A stretch of DNA of 64,000 nt from JACKCD01 sp041390905 (GTDB lineage: Bacteria > Chloroflexota > Anaerolineae > Promineifilales > Promineifilaceae), in NCBI GenBank assembly GCA_041390905.1, contig JAWKPA010000019.1, positions 1 through 64,000 on the forward strand. Reading direction: 5' to 3'. Shown in pieces: positions 7,440-15,079 of this stretch. A program made the position numbers and the translations under genes. How positions within the stretch are numbered: position 1 is the stretch's first letter; every line of letters begins with the position of its first letter. Below the pieces are notes generated by a model. It was not told the origin of the DNA. It saw nothing but the letters and a program-made list of their open reading frames with translations, and ran no database searches.

Positions 7440-8186
7440 ATGAGAACCCTAACCCACGCCCAACTGCTCCAGCTTAAGCGGTGGAACACCCCCACCATCT
7501 ACAACGGCTGGGAGCAAATTACCCGCCACGACATCGCCCGCGACGGCTTCAACATCGAAGAAACGCGGGATTTTATGCCACAAATGGGGCCAATGATTGG
7601 CTATGCCGTCACCGTGGTCATTGAACCCAGCAACCCGGCGCACAAACAAAACGGCAGTGCCAACGCCGAATACAGCCGCTATGTTGCCAGCATTCCCGGC
7701 CCCAAAATCGTCGTTGTGCAAGATTTGGACAAGCCATTGGTACTTGGCTCGCTGTGGGGCGAAGTCAACAGCAACCGCCACCGCGCCCTCGGCTGCGTCG
7801 GCACCATCACCGACGGGGCGATTCGGGACGTGGACGAGATGACCAACGCCGGGTTTAAGGCGATTGCGCGGCGGCTGTGCGTGGGGCACGCCCACGTGCG
7901 CCCGGTGCGCTGGAACTGTGAGGTGGAGGTGTTTGGCACCAAAATCCAGCCCGGGCAGCTTATCCACGCCGACAAACACGGCTTCATGGCGATTCCGCCG
8001 GAAGATGAGGCGCGGCTGCTGGAAGCGGCCGTTTTTATGGACCAAAACGAATGCAACACCGTCATCCCGGCAGCGCGGGAGTCGGCGGGAAAAACGACCG
8101 ACGAACTACTGGCCGCCCTCGCCGAAGCGGGGCAAGCATTTGCCGCCGCCACCAAGGCGAAGTTTTCCGGCGAAGGGGAATGGTAG
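7440..8186 (+). CDS. RraA family protein (HMG-aldolase/oxaloacetate decarboxylase-like)
   Basis: 248 residues from the ATG at 7440, which follows AAGGAACACCC; an earlier in-frame ATG would add hairpin-encoded residues. Family motif G-C-V-G-T-I-T-D-G-A-I-R-D-V-D-E-M (the conserved D-G-x-x-R-D that binds substrate carboxylate and Mg) and a late H-A-D-K-H-G segment. Related proteins are 4-hydroxy-4-methyl-2-oxoglutarate/4-carboxy-4-hydroxy-2-oxoadipate aldolases, or RNase E regulators in Gammaproteobacteria. The catabolic neighbourhood favours an aldolase or decarboxylase of an oxo-acid. Confidence 0.85.
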   Translation: MRTLTHAQLLQLKRWNTPTIYNGWEQITRHDIARDGFNIEETRDFMPQMGPMIGYAVTVVIEPSNPAHKQNGSANAEYSRYVASIPGPKIVVVQDLDKPLVLGSLWGEVNSNRHRALGCVGTITDGAIRDVDEMTNAGFKAIARRLCVGHAHVRPVRWNCEVEVFGTKIQPGQLIHADKHGFMAIPPEDEARLLEAAVFMDQNECNTVIPAARESAGKTTDELLAALAEAGQAFAAATKAKFSGEGEW

Positions 8187-8193
8187 GCAATCG

Positions 8194-8222
8194 TCAGTAA
8201 TGTCGTTGCACAACATTACTGA
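8194..8222. repeat. Short inverted repeat between RraA-like and FGGY kinase genes
   Basis: TCAGTAATGT and ACATTACTGA (perfect 10-base arms) around CGTTGCACA. It fills the 44-base gap and follows the same pattern as the longer intergenic hairpins. Confidence 0.85.
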
Positions 8223-8230
8223 TTACCGAA

Positions 8231-9784
8231 ATGAGCCAACCAGCCCTCATCGGCGTTGATCTGGGCAGCACCAACATCAAGGCGGTGGCGTTTGGGCTGG
8301 GTGGGGAGCAGCTCGCCCAGGCGACCACGCCGACAATTACCCATGTGCCGCGTCCGGGCTGGGCGGAGTATGGGGCGGAGGAGGTGTGGACGGCCGTTTG
8401 TTCCGTTCTGCGCCAACTGTTAGCCAATCTGCCCGCCAACGCCGTCCCCGCTGCCGTGACGTGCAGCAGCATGGCCGAAGCAGGCGTGGCGCTCGATGCC
8501 CACGGTCAGCCTCTTTACCCCTTCATTAGCTGGTTTGACCAGCGCACCATCCCCCAGGCCGAACAGTGGGCCAGGCACATTGGCGAAGAGACAACAGCCA
8601 AAATTACCGGGCTGGGCGTGCGCCCCGTGTATGGCATTTTCCGGCTGCTATGGCTGCGCGACAACGCACCTGACCTGTTTCGCCGCACTCGCCGCTGGCT
8701 TAACATGGCCGACTATGGGGCGTTTCGGCTGTGCGGAGCCACAGCCACCGATTATTCGCTGGCTTCGCGGATGCTGCTGCTCGATTTAGCGCGGAAGGAA
8801 TGGTCGGCCACGCTGCTGGAGGCCAACGGATTGGACGGAAGTGTGCTGGGGGAGCTGGTGCCAAGCGGGACGCAGGTGGGCCGAGTTAGCTCGCAGGCGG
8901 CGGCGGAAACGGGGCTGCCAGCCGGTCTGCCGGTGTGCAGCGGAGGGCATGACCATGTGTGCGGGGCGTTTGGGCTGGGGCTGACGCAGGTGGGGGACAC
9001 GTTCGACTCGATGGGAACGGCCGAATCGCTCATGATGACGACGGAGGCTCCCCGGCTGGACGGCAGCGTGATGCGGCGGCAAATTGGGCAGGGGGTTCAC
9101 ATTGCGCCCAATCGGTATTATGCCATGAGCGGGGTGCAGATGTCGGGTGGGGCGGTGGATTGGGTGCGGCGGCTGCTGTTGGGGGCGGCATTGGGGGATG
9201 CGGCCACGCCGGAGGGGTATGAACAGCTCATGCAACTGGTGGGAGAGGCACCACCCGGCAGCGGCGGGGTCTTTTTTGTGCCACATTTGCGCCGCGCCAA
9301 CCCGCCGCACGTGGACCCGCACGCACGGGGGGCGTTTGTGGGGGTGACGGGGGACAGCGACCGTCGCCATTTGGCACGGGCGGTGCTGGAGGGGGTGGCG
9401 TATGAGTGCCAGCAGGTGCTGGAAAATATGATTGAGGCGGTGGGGGTGCGGCCGTTGAAGCTGGTGGCAACGGGGGGTGGGACGCGCAATGGGGTGTTGA
9501 TGGGGATCAAAACGGCCGTTTCTGGCTTGCCCATCACCATTCCGGCCGTGGACGAAGCCGTTTGCCTGGGGGCGGCGATGCTGGCCGGGGTGGGCAGTGG
9601 GGTCTATGCCAGCTTTGCCGATGCGGTGGCGCAGGTGCAGTTTGCCAGCCACACGCTGCCAAGCGACCCGGCGTTGCACCGATTTTACCGCCAGCAGTAT
9701 GAGCAGATTTACAGCACGCTGTATGAGGCGTTGCGGGAGACAAATGCGCTGATTCGGGCGGGGGTTGTGGGGCGTGGGGAGTAG
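8231..9784 (+). CDS. FGGY-family carbohydrate kinase (xylulokinase-like)
   Basis: 517 residues, full length for FGGY kinases. N-terminal phosphate loop G-V-D-L-G-S-T-N-I-K-A; second-domain G-G-H-D-H-V-C-G-A-F-G near 237, where the catalytic Asp is expected; G-T-A-E-S; and the C-terminal V-A-T-G-G-G-T-R-N-G adenosine motif. It phosphorylates a pentulose, hexulose, sugar acid or polyol; which one cannot be told. It is bounded by hairpins and in line with the Ldh2, RraA-like and MDR genes, so a sugar-acid or polyol catabolic run is likely. Confidence 0.88.
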   Translation: MSQPALIGVDLGSTNIKAVAFGLGGEQLAQATTPTITHVPRPGWAEYGAEEVWTAVCSVLRQLLANLPANAVPAAVTCSSMAEAGVALDAHGQPLYPFISWFDQRTIPQAEQWARHIGEETTAKITGLGVRPVYGIFRLLWLRDNAPDLFRRTRRWLNMADYGAFRLCGATATDYSLASRMLLLDLARKEWSATLLEANGLDGSVLGELVPSGTQVGRVSSQAAAETGLPAGLPVCSGGHDHVCGAFGLGLTQVGDTFDSMGTAESLMMTTEAPRLDGSVMRRQIGQGVHIAPNRYYAMSGVQMSGGAVDWVRRLLLGAALGDAATPEGYEQLMQLVGEAPPGSGGVFFVPHLRRANPPHVDPHARGAFVGVTGDSDRRHLARAVLEGVAYECQQVLENMIEAVGVRPLKLVATGGGTRNGVLMGIKTAVSGLPITIPAVDEAVCLGAAMLAGVGSGVYASFADAVAQVQFASHTLPSDPALHRFYRQQYEQIYSTLYEALRETNALIRAGVVGRGE

Positions 9785-9849
9785 CGTGTAGGGAGCAGGG
9801 TGTGGAGTGTGGAGGGTAACACACCCTACACTCCACTCCCCACACGCTT
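9785..9849. repeat. Tandem-arm hairpin, GTGTGGA family
   Basis: GTAGGGAGCAGGGTGTGGAG / GTGTGGAGGGT on the left, ACCCTACACTCCACTCCCCA on the right. It starts at the kinase stop codon. Confidence 0.82.
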
Positions 9850-9929
9850 TTCACGCCACGATAGCAAATTTCAGTCACCAAACTACCCCAATCCTTGCCC
9901 CAAACCACAACCCCGCTTACTATCCCGCC

Positions 9930-10925
9930 ATGAGCAAAATCCTGAAACTATATGCCCCGCGCAATTTGCGCTATGAAACGCACCAACTGCCGCCGCTTGG
10001 CCCCCACGATGTCCACCTCCGCAGCCGTCTGGGGGCGATTAGCACCGGCACCGAGTCGGCCTGGTATTTTGGTACCGACCCCCAGCTTGACCCCCATTTC
10101 CGCCCGCAGCGGTTTGACCACGCCCACTTTCCCCGCACGCTGGGGTATGAGAAGGTGGCTGAGGTGGTGGTATTGGGAGCCGAAGTAACGGGTTTGCAAA
10201 TCGGGCAGCGGGTGGTGGCGCATTATCCCCACGCCGAGGAGATGGTGTGGCCGGCCGCCAAAGTTGCACCCATTCCCGACGACATCAGCGATGAGGAGGC
10301 GATTTTTGCCAACCTGATCAACGTGGCCTCACACGGGGTGCGCCGTTCGGGGATGCAGTTGGGCGATGACGTGCTGATTACGGGGGCGGGAGCGGTGGGG
10401 CTGCTGTGCCTGATTTCGGCGCGGCTGGCGGGTGCCAACCGGGTGATTGTGACCGATGCCTATGAAAAACGGTTGGCGCTGGCACGGCAGTTTGGGGCGG
10501 ATGTGGTGCTAAATGTGCGAGAGGGGGATGTGGTGGGGGAGATTAACGGCCGTTTCCCCCCCAACACCATTGACGTGGCCTTTGAATGCTCGTCGTCGTA
10601 TGAGGCGCTGGCTGATGCGATGGCGGTGGTGAAAAGAAACGGCCGTATTTGCGTCATGGCCCAGCTCAAGGGAGCGTACCCCAAACACCCCCTCTTTGGC
10701 ATGGATTTCCACCTCGGCGAACTGGAAATGATTTCATCCGACGGCCAGTGGGATTTGCACAAACACGCCCGCTGGTTCTTCGGAGCCATCCAGCGCGGCC
10801 AAATCCGTCGCCTCACCGACCTCATCACCCACCGCATCCCCTTCAGCGACATCCAGCGCGGCTTCGACATCATTGAGCAGCAGCCGGAGGAAATGGTGAA
10901 AATTGTGGTGACGTATGAGCAATAA
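9930..10925 (+). CDS. Zinc-independent MDR-superfamily dehydrogenase
   Basis: 331 residues from the ATG at 9930. Medium-chain dehydrogenase fold with a GroES-like N-terminus and a Rossmann G-A-G-A-V-G-L-L-C near 150. Where zinc alcohol dehydrogenases have the first ligand (C-G-T/S-D/E) this protein has S-T-G-T-E, and no four-Cys structural lobe is seen, so it resembles the BchC-like/zinc-free MDR group. Redox of a hydroxyl or carbonyl in the upstream sugar-acid pathway is the likely role. Its stop overlaps the start of the vestigial antitoxin reading frame at 10915. Confidence 0.8.
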   Translation: MSKILKLYAPRNLRYETHQLPPLGPHDVHLRSRLGAISTGTESAWYFGTDPQLDPHFRPQRFDHAHFPRTLGYEKVAEVVVLGAEVTGLQIGQRVVAHYPHAEEMVWPAAKVAPIPDDISDEEAIFANLINVASHGVRRSGMQLGDDVLITGAGAVGLLCLISARLAGANRVIVTDAYEKRLALARQFGADVVLNVREGDVVGEINGRFPPNTIDVAFECSSSYEALADAMAVVKRNGRICVMAQLKGAYPKHPLFGMDFHLGELEMISSDGQWDLHKHARWFFGAIQRGQIRRLTDLITHRIPFSDIQRGFDIIEQQPEEMVKIVVTYEQ

Positions 10926-10953
10926 CGATCAATCTTTTTGGCTAGAAGCCCGC

Positions 10954-11020
10954 GAATCATTTCTCCAGGCTATGTGGGATAACGATGAGGACGATGTGTA
11001 TGAGCAATTACGCAAAAGGT
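10954..11020 (+). repeat. 67-bp direct repeat, copy 1 (antitoxin/mazF junction)
   Basis: Starts GAATCATTTCTCCAGG and ends TTACGCAAAAGGT; 65 of 67 positions match copy 2 at 11731-11797 by hand alignment (differences T/C and G/A). The two copies bracket the coactosin-like gene with about 710 bp between them. Both contain the end of an antitoxin and the overlapping start of a MazF-like frame. Confidence 0.95.
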
Positions 11021-11056
11021 CAAATCGTCCTTGTCCTACAGGATTACATGTTCTAA
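11000..11056 (+). pseudogene. MazF/PemK-like toxin, N-terminal fragment
   Basis: The ATG at 11000 overlaps the antitoxin tail in the +1 frame, the usual arrangement of antitoxin-mazF operons. It reads M-S-N-Y-A-K-G-Q-I-V-L-V-L and stops after 18 residues. This matches the start of MazF proteins (x-x-G-D-I-V-L-V-P-F). The rest of the toxin is gone. The second copy at 11777 reads M-S-N-Y-A-K-G and then stops after 12 residues. Confidence 0.6.
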
Positions 11057-11101
11057 CGGCCGTTAAACGAGGCATTTACGCCGTATGCGGAGGAGCGATT
11101 T

Positions 11102-11135
11102 AGAAGTTCAACTTCTTTCGAGAAGTTGAACTTCT
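11102..11135. repeat. AGAAGTT double palindrome
   Basis: AGAAGTTCAACTTCT at 11102-11116 and AGAAGTTGAACTTCT at 11121-11135. Each half is itself a 15-base palindrome around one central base, and the halves are reverse complements of each other, so it can fold as one long or two short stems. Other copies: 13162, 22979, 24741, 38774 and the array at 61478-61601. Confidence 0.95.
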
Positions 11136-11270
11136 TGCCAAACTTATTTCTGGACGATTACTACAGCATTGCTAGTGCGGGTAGTGTCTGATAGATTATT
11201 AGTCGTATTCGTCTTGAATACGCCGCTTCATGCGGTTGAAATTCCTATCTTTTTATGGAGTTTATAGAAA

Positions 11271-11705
11271 ATGGTTGATGTAAGTGATCCGTCTTTACTT
11301 GCTGCTTACGAAGATGTCCGAAGCGATAAAACAGAAACCGACTGGGCTGTCTTTGGGTATAATAGCTCTGGAAATAAAATCCAGGTTGATGCCACGGGAA
11401 GTGGGGGTATTAGGGAGCTAGTCAGTAATTTACGCGATGACGCTGTTCAATATGGCTATGTTGCTGTTACGACTGGGGACTCTGAATCTGTTCGTAAAAA
11501 ATTCATCTTTATCACTTGGGGAGGGCCTAGTTCGTCAGTGATGAGGAAGGCCAGAATTAGTGTCCATAAGGCTGACCTCAAAGAAATTACCAAAGATTTT
11601 TCAGCCGAAGTCCAGGCAACAGAACGGAGCGACCTTGATGAGGACACTCTTATCAAGACACTTCTAAAAACAGGCACGAGTGATTATTCTTCCCGCAGGT
11701 ACTAA
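11271..11705 (+). CDS. Coactosin-like protein (ADF-homology domain)
   Basis: 144 residues, one ADF-H domain end to end, the length of eukaryotic coactosins. Markers in order: A-A-Y-x-x-V-R-S-D near 11-19, W-A-V-F-G-Y, V-T-T-G-D-S-E-S-V-R-K-K-F-I-F-I-T-W-G-G around 66-85, K-A-R-I-S-V-H-K, L-K-E-I-T-K-D-F-S-A-E-V, L-D-E-D-T-L-I, and a C-terminal K-x-G-x-x-x-Y-S. The family binds F-actin or actin regulators in eukaryotes; no actin homologue is in the window, so the function here is unknown. No introns and no in-frame stop. G+C is well below the neighbours (one 60-base stretch I counted has 26 G/C), and there is no ACGGCCGT inside. A weak GGAG lies 13 bases before the ATG. It looks horizontally acquired, perhaps from a eukaryote. 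Confidence 0.9.
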   Translation: MVDVSDPSLLAAYEDVRSDKTETDWAVFGYNSSGNKIQVDATGSGGIRELVSNLRDDAVQYGYVAVTTGDSESVRKKFIFITWGGPSSSVMRKARISVHKADLKEITKDFSAEVQATERSDLDEDTLIKTLLKTGTSDYSSRRY

Positions 11706-11730
11706 TATAGCCTGGCAGAAACCTTCCAAT

Positions 11731-11797
11731 GAATCATCTCTCCAGGCTATGTGGGATAACGATGAGGACAATGTGTATGAGCAATTACGCAAAAGGT
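11731..11797 (+). repeat. 67-bp direct repeat, copy 2 (antitoxin/mazF junction)
   Basis: The antitoxin frame here reads E-S-S-L-Q-A-M-W-D-N-D-E-D-N-V-Y-E-Q-L-R-K-R and ends in TAA, probably the original C-terminus. The frame stays open upstream for several codons (W-Q-K-P-S-N), so this copy keeps slightly more antitoxin than copy 1. See 10954-11020. Confidence 0.9.
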
Positions 11798-11833
11798 AAG
11801 TGCGAGCCTGGTTAGCTTTTTAATGATGGATTG

Positions 11834-11863
11834 GAGAGGGAAAAACGGCCGTTTTTCCCTCTC
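11834..11863. terminator. Bidirectional terminator-like palindrome centred on ACGGCCGT
   Basis: Arms GAGAGGGAAAAACGG and CCGTTTTTCCCTCTC form a perfect 30-base palindrome with no spacer. It lies between the plus-strand island and the convergent aminotransferase stop at 11879. With A-runs before and T-runs after the GC core it can act on both strands. Confidence 0.75.
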
Positions 11864-11878
11864 TCCACACCCCACACC

Positions 11879-13129
11879 CTACCGCTTCAAAGCCCCCCGA
11901 TTCTCATACACCTTCCGCACCGCCGCCACCACATCATCCACCGCCTGCTTGCCAGCGCGGAAAATCGCTTCGTCCAGCCACACAGCTTCTTGCTGGCAGG
12001 CACGCTCCGCCTCTGGCAGCACCATTTCGGCAAAGTTAAAGCGGTCGGCAAAGGCAGTTGGCACCGGCAGACGGGAGTTTTGCGGTTGGAACAGCTCATA
12101 ATGGTTCATCGCCTCATACCCAGTCCAGCAGGGAATCCCTTCTGCGTCCAGCGCCGCGCAAAACGCCTTGTGGTCTAGCTCCATCGTCGCCGGGTCAACG
12201 GCAAAGATGTAGCGGTAGAAGGAGCGCGTGGTGTGGCGCGGGTCGCGGCGCAGCAGCCGTACGCCGGGGATTTCGCTCAACGCTTCGTCCATGTAGTCGG
12301 CCATCTCTTCCCGCTGCCGCGCCTGCTCCGGGAACCGCTCTAGCCCGACGTTGGCAAGGGCCGACTGCATCTCGCTCATGCGATAGTTGCCGCCCATGAT
12401 AAACGGCCGTTTCCCCACCTCACCACCACCCCCGTCACCATGCGGCCGGCCGCAATCCACCACACTCGCCGCCCTGTCAGCCAGCTCCGCCGTGCGGCAA
12501 ATCAGCACCCCGCCCTCGCCCGAAGTCAACGTTTTGGACGATTGCAGGCTAAACGAGCCAAAATGCCCAATCGTCCCCGCCCCCTGCCCGCGCCACTTCG
12601 CCCCATGCGCATGGGCGCAATCCTCAATCACAACCAGATTGTGGCGTTCGGCAATTGCCATCAGCGCGTCCATGTCGGCCATTTGCGCCCCCAAATGCAC
12701 CGGAATGATGGCGCGGGTCTTGTCGGTAATGGCCGCTTCCACCGCCTTCGGGTCAAGGCAATAGTTATTGGGGTCAATGTCGGCGATCACCGGAATGGCT
12801 CCCACCATCATCGGCGCGGCCGCCGTCGCCTGGAAGGTGTAGGCCGGGACAATCACCTCATCCCCCCAGCCAACCCCGGCCGCCCGCAGCGCCACTTCCA
12901 TGGTAATGGTGCCGTTGGCAACGGCAACGGCGTAGTCGCCACCCTGCATGGCGAGAAAATTTTTGAGGAAAACGGCCGTTTCTGGCCCCGGATACGGATA
13001 CCCACCCCAATTCCCGGAGCGCACCACCCGCACCAACGCTTCCTCATCCCGTTCATCAAACACCGGCCACTGCGGAAAATCCTCCGTCCGCACCGGTTCA
13101 CCACCTAAAATTGCAAGTTGTTCAGACAT
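11879..13129 (-). CDS. DegT/DnrJ/EryC1/StrS family aminotransferase
   Basis: 416 residues. PLP-dependent sugar/cyclitol aminotransferase: G-x-W-G-G-Y near 39, the A-N-G-T-I-T-M-E-V-A-L segment, P-A-Y-T-F-Q-A-T, E-D-C-A-H-A-H-G-A (the PLP ring Asp), and the Schiff-base lysine in S-F-S-L-Q-S-S-K-T-L-T-S-G-E-G-G. It resembles scyllo-inosose/keto-sugar aminotransferases. It is the last gene of the minus-strand sugar/cyclitol region, after a truncated creatininase. Three segments (T-A-V, K-R-P-F and a G-R-P) are affected by the iterated palindrome. Confidence 0.88.
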   Translation of the reverse strand: MSEQLAILGGEPVRTEDFPQWPVFDERDEEALVRVVRSGNWGGYPYPGPETAVFLKNFLAMQGGDYAVAVANGTITMEVALRAAGVGWGDEVIVPAYTFQATAAAPMMVGAIPVIADIDPNNYCLDPKAVEAAITDKTRAIIPVHLGAQMADMDALMAIAERHNLVVIEDCAHAHGAKWRGQGAGTIGHFGSFSLQSSKTLTSGEGGVLICRTAELADRAASVVDCGRPHGDGGGGEVGKRPFIMGGNYRMSEMQSALANVGLERFPEQARQREEMADYMDEALSEIPGVRLLRRDPRHTTRSFYRYIFAVDPATMELDHKAFCAALDAEGIPCWTGYEAMNHYELFQPQNSRLPVPTAFADRFNFAEMVLPEAERACQQEAVWLDEAIFRAGKQAVDDVVAAVRKVYENRGALKR

Positions 13130-13161
13130 GATTTTTCTTCCTTTGGGATCAATTGCAGTTC

Positions 13162-13194
13162 AGAAGTTCAACTTCTCTCAGAAGTTGAACTTCT
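13162..13194. repeat. AGAAGTT double palindrome
   Basis: AGAAGTTCAACTTCT 13162-13176 and AGAAGTTGAACTTCT 13180-13194, spaced three bases. It is followed directly by a half copy of the GATTGGA heptad repeat (about 13200-13228), so two repeat families are fused end to end here. Confidence 0.93.
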
Positions 13195-13206
13195 TGCTGA
13201 AAATCT

Positions 13207-13692
13207 CTAATCTCCAATCTCCAATCCCCCCTCCGTCCAAAACGCAGGCGGCTGGGGGCTGGCCTGCCGCGCCAAAAATTCAGCGTAGTAAACGGTATAG
13301 GGCTTTGCCTTTTCCGGCAGCGTCTGCACAAACAGCGGTAAAAAATGGCGATTCCCCCCGTGACCACTCAGCAAAACAATTTTTCGCAGCCCGTTGCGCC
13401 ACATTTCATCACAAATATTTTCCAGCAGGGCAAACGCCAGATCCCGCTTAATCACCAACCCACCCGGCAAATGCGCCGTTTCGTGGTTGATGCTAAACGG
13501 ATATTGCGGAAAAACGATCATCGGCTCCTGCTCCGCCGCCCGGCACGCCGTCCAATGAGCCGCAAACATGTCGGTACCCAGCGGCAGGTGGGAGGCATGG
13601 GCTTCGATCACGCCAATGGGAATAATGCCTACCCCCTGGCACGTCGCTACCGCCTCGGCAAAATCCAGCGAACTCAAATTTTTCCACTGCAT
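13207..13692 (-). pseudogene. Creatininase-family protein, C-terminally truncated
   Basis: 161 residues from the ATG at 13692 (M-Q-W-K-N-L-S-S-L); an ATG six bases upstream is also possible. N-terminal creatininase-family markers are present: P-I-G-V-I-E-A-H-A-S-H-L-P-L-G-T-D (metal ligands) and L-S-G-H-G-G-N-R-H. Family members are usually about 240-260 residues and have further metal-binding residues (an E/H pair) in the C-terminal third. Here the frame runs into the GATTGGA repeat and ends in repeat-encoded G-L-E-I-G-D. The enzyme is therefore probably inactive, with the loss linked to the repeat. Confidence 0.75.
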
Positions 13693-13708
13693 AAACAACC
13701 TTCTTAAA

Positions 13709-13765
13709 CAGGACGCAGATTAACCTGATTTCCCTGATCTTCCTGATCAGGGAAATCTGCGTCCT
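13709..13765. repeat. Hairpin, GACGCAGATT family
   Basis: AGGACGCAGATTAACCTGAT on the left, ATCAGGGAAATCTGCGTCCT on the right. The loop (TTCCCTGATCTTCCTG) contains another CCTGAT unit. Confidence 0.9.
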
Positions 13766-13816
13766 ATTTTTGTACCCTCATGTGCCAGGCACGTGCAAAG
13801 TGCCTAGCACATCCTC

Positions 13817-15007
13817 TTACATAACCATTAAATCGCGCAGCGCGGCCGTGAGCATGGGGCCAAGCTGGGGGGAAACGGACATGGATTCTTCGTAGCTGCT
13901 GCCCGGCTCCAAATAGTTTATCGGTGGGACAAAATCTTCGGCAGGCAGGATGTAGCCCAGTTCGTCATTGGCAAGGCCAACAACGGCCGTATTTTCCCCA
14001 CCTGCCTCCCGCATCATCTGCCGATACGCCAGCCCCAGCTTGGGCAACAGTTCCCCCGGCACGCCCAGCAGCCACACGCCGTTCAGCCGCAGCAGGCTGG
14101 CCTCGGTGAGAATGGTGCCGTCAGCACGAACGGCCGTTTGCAGCAGCCCCACCGCCCGCGCCATCTCAAACAGCGGATTCTCCAGCGGCACGGCAAACTC
14201 ATGCCGCCGGTAGCTGAAGTGAGAAACGGCCGTTGTTGCCACCCCCGCCCAACTGTCCAACGCCGCCCGCGCCAGCGTGCGCCCCATCTCCTCCGCCTCG
14301 GCAAAGGAATGGTTTACCACATCCGGGGTCATCATCCCGCCCAGCGCCCCCACCAGCCCCAAGCAGGGCGCACCCGTCGCCGTCTCCACCTCCCGCCGCA
14401 TCGCCGCCATGTAGTCCGACGTAATCGCCGGGTTGTCGTCCCACAGCACTTCCGGGTGGCAGGGAAAGATGAGGCAATTTGCCACCGCCGCCCCGCTGTC
14501 CGGGTCACTGAATTGCAGACAGGTCAGCTCTTCATCCACAATGTGGGGATCGCGGCTGTTTTTAACAAGGTGGGGGACAGAAACGGCCGTTTGCCGTAGT
14601 TCCACCCCCCGCACATTCGCCAACGCCCCCCGCGCCGTCGCCTCAATCTGCCCCGCCAGCCAATCCATATACACTGAGTCCACCCCCGATGTGGCTTCAT
14701 CTGGCCCCCACAACCCAATCGTATCCGGCCCGTGGTGGGTGTGGGTGCAGGCAATCAGCAGCCGCACGTTGGGGTGCGTCTGCCGCAGCCTTTGTTCAAC
14801 AGCCTGGCACCGCTCCCGCCCATACCCCAGCAAATCCAGCCCCAGCAGCACCAGTTGCGTCTGACCCGCCACCAGCGCCAGCCCGCGCACATAGAGCGCA
14901 TCGTGAACCACCTGCGCCCGCCGGTTCTGCCCAAACCCGGCCAGAAAAACCGGCCGTTCCAGTGGCGGCGTAATCACCGCCTGTGCATATCCTGCCTGAA
15001 AGTTCAT
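13817..15007 (-). CDS. Neutral/alkaline ceramidase-like protein
   Basis: 396 residues from the ATG at 15007; residues upstream in frame come from the GATTGGA hairpin. N-terminal neutral ceramidase domain markers: A-G-Y-A-Q-A-V-I-T-P-P, a first-strand G-F-G-Q-N-R-R, and the zinc-site C-T-H-T-H-H-G-P-D-T near 87. The length equals the N-terminal domain only; no secretion signal and no C-terminal Ig-like domain. Such short cytosolic members often occur in sugar-catabolic operons with unknown amide or ester substrates. It follows the BadF-type kinase and GH4 genes. Confidence 0.78.
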   Translation of the reverse strand: MNFQAGYAQAVITPPLERPVFLAGFGQNRRAQVVHDALYVRGLALVAGQTQLVLLGLDLLGYGRERCQAVEQRLRQTHPNVRLLIACTHTHHGPDTIGLWGPDEATSGVDSVYMDWLAGQIEATARGALANVRGVELRQTAVSVPHLVKNSRDPHIVDEELTCLQFSDPDSGAAVANCLIFPCHPEVLWDDNPAITSDYMAAMRREVETATGAPCLGLVGALGGMMTPDVVNHSFAEAEEMGRTLARAALDSWAGVATTAVSHFSYRRHEFAVPLENPLFEMARAVGLLQTAVRADGTILTEASLLRLNGVWLLGVPGELLPKLGLAYRQMMREAGGENTAVVGLANDELGYILPAEDFVPPINYLEPGSSYEESMSVSPQLGPMLTAALRDLMVM

Positions 15008-15013
15008 TTTTAT

Positions 15014-15075
15014 CGGAGATTGGAGATTGGAGATTGGGGATTGGTTAATCTCCAATCTCCAATCTCCAATCTCCC
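15014..15075. repeat. Tandem-arm hairpin, GATTGGA heptad family
   Basis: GGAGATTGGAGATTGGAGAT on the left and three TCCAATC units on the right, loop TTGGTTA. It fills the space between the kinase and ceramidase-like genes. Confidence 0.9.
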
Positions 15076-15079
15076 AAAT

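Larger units (their letters stand above)
10915..11103 (+). pseudogene. Vestigial antitoxin C-terminus
   Basis: A 62-codon frame whose middle reads E-S-F-L-Q-A-M-W-D-N-D-E-D-D-V-Y-E-Q-L, the C-terminal tail typical of small antitoxins paired with PIN or MazF toxins. The DNA-binding N-terminus is missing and the C-terminus runs into unrelated sequence. Within it lies the 67-bp block at 10954-11020 that recurs at 11731-11797. A normal antitoxin would end L-R-K-R-stop, as the second copy does. Confidence 0.6.
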
